Shown here: positions 42,374 to 52,116 of the stretch, in pieces
How positions within the stretch are numbered: position 1 is the stretch's first letter
How the letters are laid out: each line of letters opens with the position of its first letter
Origin: Alkalicoccus daliensis
GTDB lineage: Bacteria; Bacillota; Bacilli; Bacillales; Salisediminibacteriaceae
NCBI RefSeq assembly: GCF_900103955.1
Contig: NZ_FNIL01000005.1
Location: 62,001-126,000 of the forward strand
Direction of reading: 5' to 3'
DNA length: 64,000 bases
The notes under the pieces: model-generated
Database searches by the model: none
Told to the model about the DNA's origin: nothing
The model's input: the letters and a program-made list of their open reading frames with translations, nothing else
Program-made: the position numbers and the translations under genes

Positions 42374-42787
42374 ATGGATCTTCAGGAACAGTTCTTAATT
42401 AATAAATCAGGCTCGCTGACCGAGGGAGCCGCGGTCATTCTGGAAACGTCGGATAATATGATAATAGATTCTCTCACCTGGGTAGTATGGGGAGAGGGAG
42501 CAGAGGAGAATATACACCTGCAGTTTCGAATCTCAGGAGAGGAGTACAGCGTGATCCGTCCCCGTGCATCAAACGCGTTTGTATCCAATACTCCCTCCAA
42601 TATTTCCCGCTATACTGCACCACAGTGGGAGATTATGGAGTATGATACAGCACAGAACAAATTTGCGTTTCATTTTTCGGAAGCTCCATGCATCCTTCCA
42701 GCAGGCTGCTTTGTAGGGATAGACCATCTCTCACCGGAAGGGGAAGAAATTTTTTACAGTGTAAGAATCCGCGGGAGAAAGCCATAA
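42374..42787 (+). CDS. Hypothetical protein, 137 aa
   Basis: I do not recognise this protein. It is mostly beta-strand-like, with no signal peptide or membrane helix and many aromatic and acidic residues (SLTWVVWGEGAEENIHLQF). Its stop overlaps the start of the M14 peptidase gene by one base (TAATG), so the two are translated together and probably act on the same substrate. AGGAGG lies just before the start. It could be a beta-sandwich partner or substrate-binding module. Confidence 0.7.
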   Translation: MDLQEQFLINKSGSLTEGAAVILETSDNMIIDSLTWVVWGEGAEENIHLQFRISGEEYSVIRPRASNAFVSNTPSNISRYTAPQWEIMEYDTAQNKFAFHFSEAPCILPAGCFVGIDHLSPEGEEIFYSVRIRGRKP

Positions 42788-43626
42788 TGATTACCTTTCC
42801 GCAGACAACGCCGCCTTATTATGATAAAGAATCATATGAGCAGCTTGCAGAAAGAATAAAAGCAGAGTATGAGATTTGTGAGGATCTAGGTGTGTGCAGT
42901 GATGGGAAACGCCATCTTTACGGACTTTGTTTTGGAGACACAGATTCGAAGCCTGTGATTTTTATGAGTGCGTCTATTCATGGAGAAGAATGGGAAGCTA
43001 CGTACTGGACGATGCATTTTTTTAATTGCATTGTGAATCCTGGCCATGCGCTGCCGGAAGTCAGGCACCTGTTCATAAAGCTCAGGGAACGGTACAGCTT
43101 TTATGTGATTCCTGTCGTAAATCCATATGGTTTTCATCATGGCATCCGCTTTACGGAGGATGGAACAGATTTAAACCGGCAGTATGAAAACGATGATCAT
43201 CCGGAAGTGCTGATCGTAAAAAATAAAGTAAAATCCCTGCGGCCGCATATTGTACTTGATAACCATACTTCCAAGCTGCCCAGTGAAACGATAGGCGTAG
43301 GAGGAAGAGGGGACAAGAATATTAAGCTTATTGGTGAATATATTATGAAATCGATGAAGTATATCCGGGGACATAATGACATTACCTGGTACCGGGAACC
43401 TGTGCAGCATAAGCTGGGAATCGGCCGGGGATGGGTGTCCGAACAGGAGTCCAAAAGCGGCAATAAAATCTTCAGTGTGTTAATTGAAGGGGCACGTACA
43501 GGATCTCTCGGTACATTTAAAGATAAAGGAGAATTTGGATTTAATACAATTCTCGCTACCTGTCTCTACGCAGATAACTTTCTTCGTAAAGGTATCTATG
43601 GCGGCAGCAACCAGAATACCCTATAA
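42787..43626 (+). CDS. M14-family zinc carboxypeptidase, intracellular
   Basis: A 279-aa peptidase without a signal peptide. Zinc ligands H65 and E68 are in SIHGEEWE, and H160 is in LDNHTSK; NPYGFHHG and TDLNRQYE match the substrate-carboxylate region of M14 enzymes, and LIEGARTGS supplies a candidate catalytic glutamate. It is coupled to the preceding hypothetical gene by a TAATG overlap. The start at 42787 is the only one consistent with this coupling; the longer frame from 42688 runs inside the upstream gene. Cytosolic processing of a peptide or gamma-glutamyl amide is plausible. Confidence 0.82.
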   Translation: MITFPQTTPPYYDKESYEQLAERIKAEYEICEDLGVCSDGKRHLYGLCFGDTDSKPVIFMSASIHGEEWEATYWTMHFFNCIVNPGHALPEVRHLFIKLRERYSFYVIPVVNPYGFHHGIRFTEDGTDLNRQYENDDHPEVLIVKNKVKSLRPHIVLDNHTSKLPSETIGVGGRGDKNIKLIGEYIMKSMKYIRGHNDITWYREPVQHKLGIGRGWVSEQESKSGNKIFSVLIEGARTGSLGTFKDKGEFGFNTILATCLYADNFLRKGIYGGSNQNTL

Positions 43627-43700
43627 AAAGAGCACACCAGCTATAGAGAACGTTCCCCTGAAGTTTTAGTTTTCCTGGCAGTCGGCGAATAAATACAGTT

Positions 43701-43731
43701 CAGGCCTCCCATGTTGCACACGGGAGGCCTG
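43701..43731. terminator. Perfect hairpin between convergent genes
   Basis: CAGGCCTCCC (43701-43710) and GGGAGGCCTG (43722-43731) form a perfect 10-bp stem. No T run follows on either strand, so termination efficiency is uncertain; its place between convergent genes fits a terminator. Confidence 0.55.
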
Positions 43732-43806
43732 TGTCATGAAGCATCCTATTCTAGTACGTCCAAAAGGACATCTGCACAATGAATAACGTAAGTTTTTTCG
43801 TGACGA

Positions 43807-44448
43807 TCAGCGATGGAGCAGCCAGCTGATTTTTGCAAACAGCAGGGAAGCCACATTTTCATCCAGCATGCCTTCTTTCGTATGAGCAGGGCTGAAACAG
43901 CAGACTCTTCCTTTTTCATAAAGATGTTTCCAGCCTGCAATTGCATCGCCATCCGGTCCTGTGCTCCATAGATCAACATACGTACGGGAAGTATCGCAGT
44001 GAACAAAATACTGCTCATCAGTAATCGTAAATTCTTTTCTCTCATTGTCTTCTTTATATTGATAGGTTACCTGCTGCAAGCCGGGAGGATGATAATCAAA
44101 AGCCCCCCGAAGCATCTGAATGTAGCGGCTCTCACTTGCATAGCCCGCCATACCCGCATGCCAGGCCAGCATGCTGCCGCCGTTTTTTACATATTGGGTT
44201 ACCTGCTGGTCAAGCTCCTCTGTAAGCCACGTAATGACATTTTCATCTTTTGGATTCAAGGGGTCCATTTTCGCATTGATAAAAAGATCGGGTTCGGTCT
44301 GCAGCGCTTCAGCTACTTCTTCGTGGGTCACATACTGCAGGTCGATCTCTTCATTTTCTGGAAATCCTGTAAGTGCATTTTCCAGACCTGCTTCCGCATC
44401 TTCAGCTTTATGCCAGTAATCTCCGAGCAACGCGATAATTTTAACCAT
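43807..44448 (-). CDS. ThuA-like domain protein
   Basis: A 213-aa class I glutamine-amidotransferase-like protein of the ThuA family. The N-terminal IALLGDYWHKAED, the middle GGSMLAWHAGMAGY and the FDYHPPG region are family segments; it lacks the amidotransferase catalytic cysteine. ThuA homologues are linked to sugar (trehalose, 3-keto-glycoside) use. It follows an SDR gene on the same strand with a gap of 14 bases, so the two form an operon that may act in sugar oxidation. Confidence 0.82.
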   Translation of the reverse strand: MVKIIALLGDYWHKAEDAEAGLENALTGFPENEEIDLQYVTHEEVAEALQTEPDLFINAKMDPLNPKDENVITWLTEELDQQVTQYVKNGGSMLAWHAGMAGYASESRYIQMLRGAFDYHPPGLQQVTYQYKEDNERKEFTITDEQYFVHCDTSRTYVDLWSTGPDGDAIAGWKHLYEKGRVCCFSPAHTKEGMLDENVASLLFAKISWLLHR

Positions 44449-44462
44449 ATTTATTTCTCTCC

Positions 44463-45176
44463 TTACCAGTTCATTTTATTTCCTTCGTAATCAATAAACA
44501 TATGTTCTTCCAGCGGCGGAAATTTTAAAATTTCTTTTGTAATTCCGGCAGCAGATACCTCAGCTTCAATGGTAGCTTCATTGTTGAAGTCTCCCATGAT
44601 ATATGTTTTTACATAGCCAGGTTGAAAAGCCATCACTTTAATTCCATGCTCAGCCAGCTGATTTTGTAAAATAGTCAGCTGCATATTGAGTGCCGCTTTG
44701 CTCATAGAATAGCCGTATTCTTTTTTTCGCCAGGAATCAGCAAGACTTCCTGCTTCCGAAGATATGTTTGCGAGCATTTTTCCTTCTCCTTTAAGGAGGA
44801 GAGGAATGACAGACTGCGAAACCCGAAGCGGCCCAAACACATTCGTCTCATACAGCTTCATCATATCTTCATAATGAAACTCTCCATAGATATCTTCTGA
44901 TCGGTCTTTAAATATAGCAGCATTATTAATCAAAATATCCAGCTGCCCGGACCGGGAGCCGATCTGTCTGGCTGCTTCATCTACTGACTGCTGATTATTC
45001 ACATCCAGCGGCAGAATCTCGAGATCTTCAGGATATTCGCTTTGCAGGGTGTCCAGTTCTGTCCAGTCCTGCATGTAGCGGCCTGCAAATACATAATAGC
45101 CTTGTTCTAAAAATGACCTGGAAAGCGCCAGCCCTAACCCTCTGTCGGCGCCAGTAATATAAACAGTCTGCTTCAT
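44463..45176 (-). CDS. SDR-family oxidoreductase
   Basis: A 237-aa short-chain dehydrogenase: cofactor motif ITGADRGLGLALS, NNAA, catalytic S in ANISSEAGS, and YSMSKAALN holding Y and K. The RGLGLALS and GYVKTYIMG features are close to C-factor/CsgA-like carbonyl reductases. It precedes the ThuA-like gene by 14 bases. Divergent from the catalase gene 330 bases away. Confidence 0.92.
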   Translation of the reverse strand: MKQTVYITGADRGLGLALSRSFLEQGYYVFAGRYMQDWTELDTLQSEYPEDLEILPLDVNNQQSVDEAARQIGSRSGQLDILINNAAIFKDRSEDIYGEFHYEDMMKLYETNVFGPLRVSQSVIPLLLKGEGKMLANISSEAGSLADSWRKKEYGYSMSKAALNMQLTILQNQLAEHGIKVMAFQPGYVKTYIMGDFNNEATIEAEVSAAGITKEILKFPPLEEHMFIDYEGNKMNW

Positions 45177-45506
45177 CTTGCGTATTCGCCCCTTCTCTAA
45201 ATGATGAGTATTAGTTTATTCATTAAACTTTCATGTAATACCTATTCTATTTATCTATGGTAATTTCCTTGTTTTTTTAAGAGAAAGATTGTTTAATTTT
45301 AAAACCGTATTAATTTCACCGTTCGTGGGGCAGTTTTTCTGTATGAAGGTCTTCCATTAGGTATGAGTATGCGGCAGATAAGGGAATTTACATCATTCAT
45401 AGGATACGGATGGCTTTGTATGATAAAGGTTTAAACATTGTTTATTGTTTGTAGAAAAAGGGAAGAAAACTTGGGCAGGAAAAAAGTGTAAAGGTGGGAA
45501 TGTGAA
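45177..45506. other. Divergent intergenic region, SDR/catalase
   Basis: No gene. This region must carry promoters in both directions. I looked for a sigma-B promoter (GTTTAA then GGGTAT) and a PerR box (TTATAATNATTATAA) before the catalase; GTTTAA occurs (near 45430 and 45290), but no proper -10 partner follows at the right distance, and no PerR box was found. Confidence 0.3.
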
Positions 45507-47558
45507 ATGAGTGAAGATGCAAAAGTAAACAAGAACCAATCTAAAAAAGAGCAGCTGGAAAAGTTCACGACAGATGACCGCGGGAAGAAAATGACGACGA
45601 ACCAGGGACTGAAGGTATCTGAAGATGAATTTTCTTTAAAAGCCGGTGAACGTGGACCGACCTTGATGGAGGATTTTCACTTCCGGGAAAAAATGACGCA
45701 TTTCGACCATGAAAGAATTCCGGAAAGAATCGTGCACGCAAGAGGGTTTGCAGCACACGGGGAATTTCAGGTTTATGAATCGATGAAAGAATATACGAAA
45801 GCAGGATTTTTACAGGATCCTTCTAAAAAAACAGACGTTTTCGTCCGGTTTTCCACAGTCGCCGGTTCCCGGGGATCAGGAGACCTGGCAAGAGATGCGC
45901 GCGGATTTTCCACTAAATTTTATACAGAAGAAGGAAACTATGACCTTGTAGGAAATAACATTCCGGTCTTCTTTATTCAGGATGCAATTAAATTTCCTGA
46001 TCTGATTCATGCTGTGAAGCCGGAGCCGCATAATGAAATTCCACAGGCAGCTTCCGCGCATGACACGTTCTGGGATTTTGTTGCAAATAATCAGGAATCA
46101 GCGCACATGGTAATGTGGACAATGTCTGACAGAGCAATTCCAAGAAGCTACCGCATGATGGAAGGATTCGGAGTACATACCTTCCGTTTTGTAAATGAAC
46201 AGGGAGTTTCCCACTTTGTGAAGTTTCACTGGAAGCCAGTTCTCGGTACGCATTCTGTAATTTGGGATGAAGCGCAGAAAGTAAACGGAAAGAACCCGGA
46301 CTTTCACCGTCTGGATCTTTGGGAAGCAATTGAAAATGGAGACTACCCGGAATATGAGCTGGGAGTGCAGATCATCTCCAATGAAGATGAATTTTCTCAG
46401 GAATTTGATATTCTGGATCCAACAAAAATCTGGCCGGAAGAAGATATTCCCGTAAAAATTATCGGAAAGATGACCCTGAACCGCAACGTGGAAAATTACT
46501 TTGCAGAAACAGAGCAGGTTGCCTTCCATCCGGGACACGTAGTGCCTGGTATTGATTTTTCTAATGATCCGCTGCTGCAGGGACGCCTGTTTTCCTATAC
46601 GGATACACAGCTGCTGCGCCTGGGAGGACCGAACTTCCATGAGCTTCCGATCAACCGGCCTGTCTGTCCATTTTTCAATAATCAGCGCGATGGCTTTGGA
46701 CGCCAGACTATTAATCGGGGAAAGGTCAGCTATCATAAAAATTCCCTGGCAGATAATACACCGGAGCCTGCGAGCAAAGAAGAAGGCGGATTCGAGCATT
46801 ATCACGAAAAAATTGATGCACATAAAGTACGCGCCAGAAGTGAAAGTTTCAAAGATCATTTTACACAGGCGACACTTTTCTGGAACAGCATGAGCAAGCC
46901 GGAAAAGGACCATCTTATTGAAGCATTCAGTTTTGAGCTTGGAAAAGTAGAAAGCAAGTCCGTCCGGCAGCAGGTAGTGGATATGTTTGGAAACGTAAGC
47001 ATGGAGCTTGCGACAAACTTTGCAGATGCGATCGGGGTGAACCCTCCGGAGGGAGAAGATACTGGATACACGAAATCTTCCCCGGCGCTGAGTCAGGAAA
47101 ACTCCGTGAAAAAGCCGGATACACGAAAAGTAGTTGTAATTATCGGTCAAAACTACAGTGGCGCAGAAGTAAACTATGTGCTGAAGGAATTGAAGAAAAA
47201 AGGAGTGCAGCCGGAAATCCTGAGTAACAAAAAAGGAATGCTGCAGGGGAGCGATGGCAGTGAGCTGGAAGTCGACCACACTTTCCTCACGGCAGATTCT
47301 GTATTGTTTGATGCAGTCTACGCCGTTGGCGGAAGCGAGGAAGATAAAAAATTCTTTAAGCAGGCTGCTTTGTTTATTCATGAAGCATACTCCCACTTTA
47401 AACCGATCGGTGCGACGCAGGAAGGAAGACCGCTGCTTCATCTTGATGAGATGGAAGATGCACCGGGTGTAATTTATGGCGGAGAGATTGAAGAATTTAC
47501 CGATAGATTCATTGAAGCAATTGCAGCTCACCGCTTCTGGGAGCGGGAAGTAGTTTAA
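45507..47558 (+). CDS. katE: Large-subunit catalase with C-terminal amidotransferase-like domain
   Basis: A 683-aa clade 2 monofunctional haem catalase degrading H2O2. Catalytic H77 is in RIVHARGF, N150 is in VGNNIPVFF, and proximal haem ligand Y364 is in [12 protein letters not shown]. Residues about 545-680 form the extra flavodoxin/GATase1-like domain ([18 protein letters not shown]) that separates large from small catalases. In Bacillus such enzymes are stress or spore catalases. GTAAAGGTGGGAATG precedes the ATG. It is a single-gene unit with a strong terminator. Confidence 0.95.
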   Translation: MSEDAKVNKNQSKKEQLEKFTTDDRGKKMTTNQGLKVSEDEFSLKAGERGPTLMEDFHFREKMTHFDHERIPERIVHARGFAAHGEFQVYESMKEYTKAGFLQDPSKKTDVFVRFSTVAGSRGSGDLARDARGFSTKFYTEEGNYDLVGNNIPVFFIQDAIKFPDLIHAVKPEPHNEIPQAASAHDTFWDFVANNQESAHMVMWTMSDRAIPRSYRMMEGFGVHTFRFVNEQGVSHFVKFHWKPVLGTHSVIWDEAQKVNGKNPDFHRLDLWEAIENGDYPEYELGVQIISNEDEFSQEFDILDPTKIWPEEDIPVKIIGKMTLNRNVENYFAETEQVAFHPGHVVPGIDFSNDPLLQGRLFSYTDTQLLRLGGPNFHELPINRPVCPFFNNQRDGFGRQTINRGKVSYHKNSLADNTPEPASKEEGGFEHYHEKIDAHKVRARSESFKDHFTQATLFWNSMSKPEKDHLIEAFSFELGKVESKSVRQQVVDMFGNVSMELATNFADAIGVNPPEGEDTGYTKSSPALSQENSVKKPDTRKVVVIIGQNYSGAEVNYVLKELKKKGVQPEILSNKKGMLQGSDGSELEVDHTFLTADSVLFDAVYAVGGSEEDKKFFKQAALFIHEAYSHFKPIGATQEGRPLLHLDEMEDAPGVIYGGEIEEFTDRFIEAIAAHRFWEREVV

Positions 47559-47572
47559 TATATTTTCACAGG

Positions 47573-47602
47573 CGTGAGGGGATTTTCTCCCTCACGTTTT
47601 TT
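47573..47602 (+). terminator. Terminator of the catalase gene
   Basis: CGTGAGGG (47573-47580) and CCCTCACG (47589-47596) form a perfect stem followed by six T. Confidence 0.9.
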
Positions 47603-47686
47603 AATGTGATATCGCTGCGCAAAATTTACATAAAATAGGTAATTGTGCAATTGAAGGAAACATGAGACGATGAGAGCAGCGAAGAA

Positions 47687-47729
47687 AAGCCCTCCGGCAA
47701 GCCTTCGCCGAAAGCGAAGCACAAATATC
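47687..47729. repeat. Dispersed intergenic repeat, copy 1
   Basis: AAGCCCTCCGGCAAGCC followed by TTCGCCGAAAGCGAAGC. The TTCG...GAAAGCGAA part can fold back. Related sequence occurs at 54333-54380 and, more diverged, at 58654-58690. Confidence 0.4.
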
Positions 47730-47798
47730 ACTATTAACATATAAAAGGCAGCTTTGTTTTCCACACAGGCTGTATTATTAAAGAGGGGCGAAGCAGTT

Positions 47799-48389
47799 GT
47801 GAAAAATCTAATCAATAAAATTGATCATGACGACATTGATAAGGTCGTGATTGTAGCAGCAGTCCTGGCAGTAATAATGGCTGTATTTATTCCTATCGTC
47901 ATGGTGATGCTGTTTCAGGAAATATTCTTTTTTGATCGGGAGCAGTGGCTGCTTTCCAGACCGGATCTATCTTACATAGTGGTGATTGCAAGCTTTTTAA
48001 TAGTGCCGCTGGCAGGAATAACTTACTTCTTCACGAAAAAAGTCTGGTATAAACGCCACCCCCTTATCGGCGGAGGCTTTGTTCTGCTGTTGATGCTTCT
48101 TGCTTTTCCAGTGGCCTATATGGGGATGATGCATTATTACTATATGGATGATGAAGGCTTCACTTACAGTCCGATTGCCTCTCTGGAAGAGGAGTTTTTC
48201 CCTTGGAAGGATGCAGAGGAAGTAATTGTGATTACTTCTGAGGGAGATTCTGTCGCTTCTTATGAAGCAATAGAATTTGTATTTTCGGGCGGAAAGAGAT
48301 TTGAACTGGAAGCAAATCATGAAGTTTTTACATATCGCCAGAGAATTTTCCGTGTAATAGAAGAAAACGGCGGGGAAGTAGTAAGATAG
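47799..48389 (+). CDS. Hypothetical membrane protein, 196 aa
   Basis: An unrecognised protein with three hydrophobic helices (about residues 17-41, 62-82, 92-114) and a C-terminal beta-rich domain of about 75 residues that looks like a small PH-like or DUF5381-like fold (FSGGKRFELEANHEVFTYR). GTG at 47799 is taken as start, 10 bases after AGAGGGG; the longer frame from 47754 lacks a site. It converges on the VanY gene across a bidirectional terminator. Confidence 0.7.
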   Translation: MKNLINKIDHDDIDKVVIVAAVLAVIMAVFIPIVMVMLFQEIFFFDREQWLLSRPDLSYIVVIASFLIVPLAGITYFFTKKVWYKRHPLIGGGFVLLLMLLAFPVAYMGMMHYYYMDDEGFTYSPIASLEEEFFPWKDAEEVIVITSEGDSVASYEAIEFVFSGGKRFELEANHEVFTYRQRIFRVIEENGGEVVR

Positions 48390-48403
48390 GCGTAAAAAAA
48401 GAC

Positions 48404-48441
48404 AGGCACGCGGAGGAAATGATTCCTCTGCGTGCCTTTTA
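48404..48441. terminator. Bidirectional terminator
   Basis: AGGCACGCGGAGGAA (48404-48418) pairs with TTCCTCTGCGTGCCT (48423-48437) with one wobble; TTTT follows on the plus strand and seven T on the minus strand. Confidence 0.9.
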
Positions 48442-49305
48442 ATATATAACGGGAAGAGAAAACTCTTCCAGCGTAAGGTCATGTTCATCTATATACTGTG
48501 CATTTTCTACTCCAACATAACGCAGGTGCCACGGCTCATACTGGTATCCTGTAATATCTTCTTTTCCTTCTTCGTAGCGGATAATGTAGCCATAATCACT
48601 CGCATGTTCAGCGATCCATTCCCCTTCAGAGGTGTCACCGAATTTCGTGGAAAGGTAGTCTCCAGATTCAGAGAGCTCCGGACTCGAGACATCCATAGAC
48701 AAGCCGGATTGATGTTCACTTTCCCCCGGTCTTGCACTGAATTCCAACGTTCTCTCCAGGCCGTGCTCGGCTACGTTATTATCAAAAATTTCTTCCTGTC
48801 TGTCATAAGAGCGATAGCCGGAAAGGGCAATAATCTGGAGTCCATCTTCCTCCGCAGCCGCAAACATTTCTTCCAATGCTGCCGCTGCTTCCTCCCGTAT
48901 TTCAGGTTCTCCAAAATTATGCACTTCCGGCACCGTTAAGTCTTCAGGGGAAAAATCTGCAGGTAAGCTTCGTTCTTTGTTTACGAGCATAGTTATTTCT
49001 TCAGGATTGTTTACTTCCGAATGTAAGGAAGGATTCTGGAGCTGATCGAATACTGCATTGAGACGAAGCTGCTGCCAGTCTGGAGGAGATAAAAGCTGCA
49101 CGTCTGTTTCCTGCTCCATAAGCAGCTGCGCAGTGAGGTGCTGAAATTCTCCAGAGGCCCAGTGCGCTTCCGGTACTTCAAAAATAAATGTCATGTTGTC
49201 AGGAATATTCTCTGCTGATATCTCTGGAGCTGCCGAAACTTGGCTGCTGTATGCAAACACAGCTAAACCGAGCACAGCACAGAGAGAAATGTTAACACGG
49301 TTGAT
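48439..49305 (-). CDS. VanY-type D-alanyl-D-alanine carboxypeptidase, non-standard start
   Basis: M15B peptidase trimming the terminal D-Ala of peptidoglycan stems. Motifs are SGYRSYDRQ, the zinc-binding SEHQSGLSMDVS (H and D), and EPWHLRYVG (E and H). A signal peptide ends at SSQVSA. No ATG, GTG or TTG lies at the right place: a strong GAGGAGGAG (plus 49312-49320) is followed after six T by ATC (49305-49303), from which the frame reads INRVNISLC and then the hydrophobic core, giving a proper basic n-region. The first standard codon, GTG at 49275, has no ribosome binding site and removes that n-region. Either ATC is used, or a base was lost in the T run. Confidence 0.85.
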   Translation of the reverse strand: MNRVNISLCAVLGLAVFAYSSQVSAAPEISAENIPDNMTFIFEVPEAHWASGEFQHLTAQLLMEQETDVQLLSPPDWQQLRLNAVFDQLQNPSLHSEVNNPEEITMLVNKERSLPADFSPEDLTVPEVHNFGEPEIREEAAAALEEMFAAAEEDGLQIIALSGYRSYDRQEEIFDNNVAEHGLERTLEFSARPGESEHQSGLSMDVSSPELSESGDYLSTKFGDTSEGEWIAEHASDYGYIIRYEEGKEDITGYQYEPWHLRYVGVENAQYIDEHDLTLEEFSLPVIY

Positions 49306-49676
49306 AAAAAACTCCTCCTCGCAGTCAGGTATATGAAATTCATTCTTATAGATAGCGATAAAGTTATATACAAACTTCTTTTTATATTATAAAGGGTTTC
49401 CTTCTTCTCTTACAGTGATATCTGTAAAGAAATTAAGTACGGCGGAAATTCCTGAATCAGCCTCTGAAAAAAGTAAAAGCTCTCTTTTAAAATGTAAGCG
49501 TTATTAATAGAACATTCTGAAAAAATCACGTTAAATTATCTCTCAAAGATTAATTAAACACCTTTGAATTATGACATAATCGAGAACAAATGAACGAAAT
49601 CCAAGCTGCAGCAGCAGATTTTTTCAACTTTACGACCATCATCTTAAGAAACAATGCATCCTAACGGAGGGAAAAA
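49306..49676. other. Divergent intergenic region, vanY-type gene/nasB
   Basis: No gene. A short inverted repeat TTACAG-tgatat-CTGTAA lies at 49410-49427. I searched for a TnrA/GlnR box (TGTNAN7TNACA) expected before nitrate assimilation genes and saw none. CATAAT at 49575-49580 is a possible -10 for nasB. Confidence 0.3.
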
Positions 49677-52028
49677 ATGACTAAACAAAAACTTGTATTA
49701 ATCGGAAACGGCATGGCCGGAATGAATGCTGTAGAAAAAATTATCAACGCTGCTCCCGAAGCATTCGACATTACGGTTTTTGGAAAAGAACCTCACCCAA
49801 ATTACAACCGTATAATGCTTTCTTCGGTTTTACAAGGAGACACTACCATTCAGGACATCGCGATTCACGACTTCGACTGGTATGAACACCGAAATATACA
49901 GCTGTATACGGGAGAAGAAGTGACAGAGATAGATAAAGAAAATCAGCAGGTAACAACAAATAAAGGTACAACTGCTTCCTATGATAAATTAATCCTTGCG
50001 ACAGGATCGAATCCATTTTTGCTGCCGCTTCCCGGAGCGGATTTACCCGAAGTGATCCCTTTTCGCACACTGGATGACTGTGAACAAATTTTAACTTCTG
50101 CAAAAAGCATGAAGAAAGCTGTTGTTATCGGCGGAGGGCTGCTCGGGCTGGAAGCAGCGAGAGGGCTGCTGAATTTAGGACTGGAAGTAGACGTAGTGCA
50201 TCTTGGCCCATTTCTTATGGAGCGTCAGCTGGATGAGACAGCGGCACATCTGCTGCAGAAAGATTTAGAAGAGCAGGGGATGAACTTCCACCTGGAAACC
50301 CAGACATCGGAAATTCTCGGAGAACATAAAGTAGAGGGCGTTCAATTTAAAGAGGGAACCACTGTTGCAGCAGATATGGTGATTATGTCTGTGGGAGTAG
50401 CCCCGAACGTCACTTTAGCGAAAGAAAATAACATTGAAACGAACCGGGGAATTCTGGTAAATGATTATATGCAGACAAAAGATGCAGATATTTATGCGGT
50501 AGGAGAGTGTGCTGAGCATGAAGGAATGGTCTATGGACTTGTAAATCCTTTGTATGAGCAGGCAGACACGCTTGCGGCCCATATTACACAAACCTCCGGA
50601 GCCTCCAGTTATGCAGGTTCTTTCTTGTATACACAGCTTAAAATTTCCGGGCTCGATGTATTCTCTGCCGGCGATCTTGCTGAATCCGGGGAAACCAGAT
50701 CCGTACAATTTTACGATGAAATTAACCGTGTATATAAAAAAGTCATTCTGCATGACGACAGGATTCAAGGAGCAGTGCTTTATGGAGACGTAAAGCCGCA
50801 GTCAAAACTGCTTTCTTTTATCACAAATAGAAAACTTCTTTCCGATGAAATTCTCCACAGTATGCTGTTTCCTTCCTCCGGCCAGGAAGATCTGGTAAGG
50901 TCGCTTTCTTTAAGTGCGAATATCTGTCAGTGCAATAATGTGCCAAAGGGTGAGATCATCCGGGCAGTCCAGGAAAATGGCCTTGTTACTGCAGAAGAAG
51001 TAAAAAAGCAGACGAAGGCTTCCAGCTCCTGCGGAGGATGCAAGCCGATGGTAAATGAACTGCTTGCTTATATCCAAAGTGAAGAGTTTGATGAAACACT
51101 GGAAGAAAAAACACTTTGCAGCTGTACAGACAAGTCTGAAGAAACAGTGGTAGCCCTTATTCAGGAAAAAGAACTCACAAGTATAAAGGAAATAACCAGG
51201 GAACTGCAGTGGAAAAAAAAGGACGGCTGTTCTGCATGTATTCCAGTACTTCATTATTACCTGAATATGATTTATCCGAAAGATGAAGAATATACAGAAG
51301 GTGCGCCACCCGCAGCAATGCTGCAGCTGGAGCAGGGAGGGACTTATTCTTTCTCCCCGCAAATGTACGGGGGCGTAACAACGCCTGATGAATTAATGCA
51401 CATATCAAGTGTTGCAAAAAAATTCCGTGTTTCTTCTCTCCAGCTGCTTGCAAGCCAGCGAATTCAATTTTCAGGAGTAAAAACAGAAGATCTATCTGCA
51501 TTATACAAAGAATTAAATACAGAACTGGTCCCTATCACTTTCAGCTCTCTTGAACCAATCCAGACCTTTGCACCACCGGCCTGGCCGGTAATGAAGAAGG
51601 CAGAGATGCAGGAGCTGGCGGTCTCCCTGGAAAAACAGTTAGCAAATCTTCTCCTGCCTGCTTATATGCATCTGAGAATCGGCGGCACCCTTCAAATGAA
51701 AGAAAAAGTGCTGCAAAGCGATGTTGGACTGCTTGCAATGGAACATGGCTGGGAAATTTACATTGGCCAGGGTGTTTCCGGAGCGGCAAGCGAGCTGTTT
51801 TACGTAACTTCTTCAACCGAGGAAGTGAAAGAGATGATCGGCGCGCTTTTTCAATACTACCGGGAAGGTGCAAAGTACGGAGAAACCTTCAGCGAGTGGG
51901 CAGAAAGGGTCAGCTTCATTCATTTAAGAGAAGTTCTTTTTGATATGGATGCGAGATTCGTACTGCTGGAAAGTCTGGAAGAAGCCCAGGAAAGAAAGGG
52001 AGCATTTCAGCCGCTTTCCTCTGTGTGA
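49677..52028 (+). CDS. nasB: Assimilatory nitrate reductase electron-transfer subunit NasB
   Basis: A 783-aa flavoprotein passing electrons from NAD(P)H to the catalytic subunit. The N-terminal pyridine-nucleotide disulphide-reductase part has FAD motif LIGNGMAGMNAVE and a second Rossmann motif VVIGGGLLGLEAARGL. Two BFD-type [2Fe-2S] domains follow: CQCNN with CGGC (about residues 415-465) and CSCTD with CSAC (about 480-530). The last region resembles the ferredoxin-like half-domain of NirB. The sirohaem/4Fe-4S cysteines of true nitrite reductase are missing, which distinguishes NasB from NasD. It is followed by nasC on the same strand; no nasDE genes are in the window, so nitrite must be reduced by enzymes encoded elsewhere. 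Confidence 0.87.
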   Translation: MTKQKLVLIGNGMAGMNAVEKIINAAPEAFDITVFGKEPHPNYNRIMLSSVLQGDTTIQDIAIHDFDWYEHRNIQLYTGEEVTEIDKENQQVTTNKGTTASYDKLILATGSNPFLLPLPGADLPEVIPFRTLDDCEQILTSAKSMKKAVVIGGGLLGLEAARGLLNLGLEVDVVHLGPFLMERQLDETAAHLLQKDLEEQGMNFHLETQTSEILGEHKVEGVQFKEGTTVAADMVIMSVGVAPNVTLAKENNIETNRGILVNDYMQTKDADIYAVGECAEHEGMVYGLVNPLYEQADTLAAHITQTSGASSYAGSFLYTQLKISGLDVFSAGDLAESGETRSVQFYDEINRVYKKVILHDDRIQGAVLYGDVKPQSKLLSFITNRKLLSDEILHSMLFPSSGQEDLVRSLSLSANICQCNNVPKGEIIRAVQENGLVTAEEVKKQTKASSSCGGCKPMVNELLAYIQSEEFDETLEEKTLCSCTDKSEETVVALIQEKELTSIKEITRELQWKKKDGCSACIPVLHYYLNMIYPKDEEYTEGAPPAAMLQLEQGGTYSFSPQMYGGVTTPDELMHISSVAKKFRVSSLQLLASQRIQFSGVKTEDLSALYKELNTELVPITFSSLEPIQTFAPPAWPVMKKAEMQELAVSLEKQLANLLLPAYMHLRIGGTLQMKEKVLQSDVGLLAMEHGWEIYIGQGVSGAASELFYVTSSTEEVKEMIGALFQYYREGAKYGETFSEWAERVSFIHLREVLFDMDARFVLLESLEEAQERKGAFQPLSSV

Positions 52029-52116
52029 GCCAGCGGTATTGCTTCTCTTTAGCGAAGCTTTTATTTTCATGGCCGCCTGAAAAAACAGCAGGAAAAAGAG
52101 AGAAAAGGAAGAGGAG

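Noticed and set aside
45177-45506. Sigma-B promoter or PerR box before the catalase gene
   Set aside because: GTTTAA occurs, but no GGGTAT-like -10 follows at 12-15 bases, and no TTATAATNATTATAA palindrome is present.
46098-47531. 477-aa antisense ORF over the catalase gene
   Set aside because: A complement-frame shadow of a clearly conserved catalase with intact active-site motifs; no start signals.
49677-52028. Nitrite reductase large subunit NasD/NirB
   Set aside because: The C-terminal sirohaem and 4Fe-4S cysteine motifs are missing, and the gene is followed by nasC, as expected for NasB.
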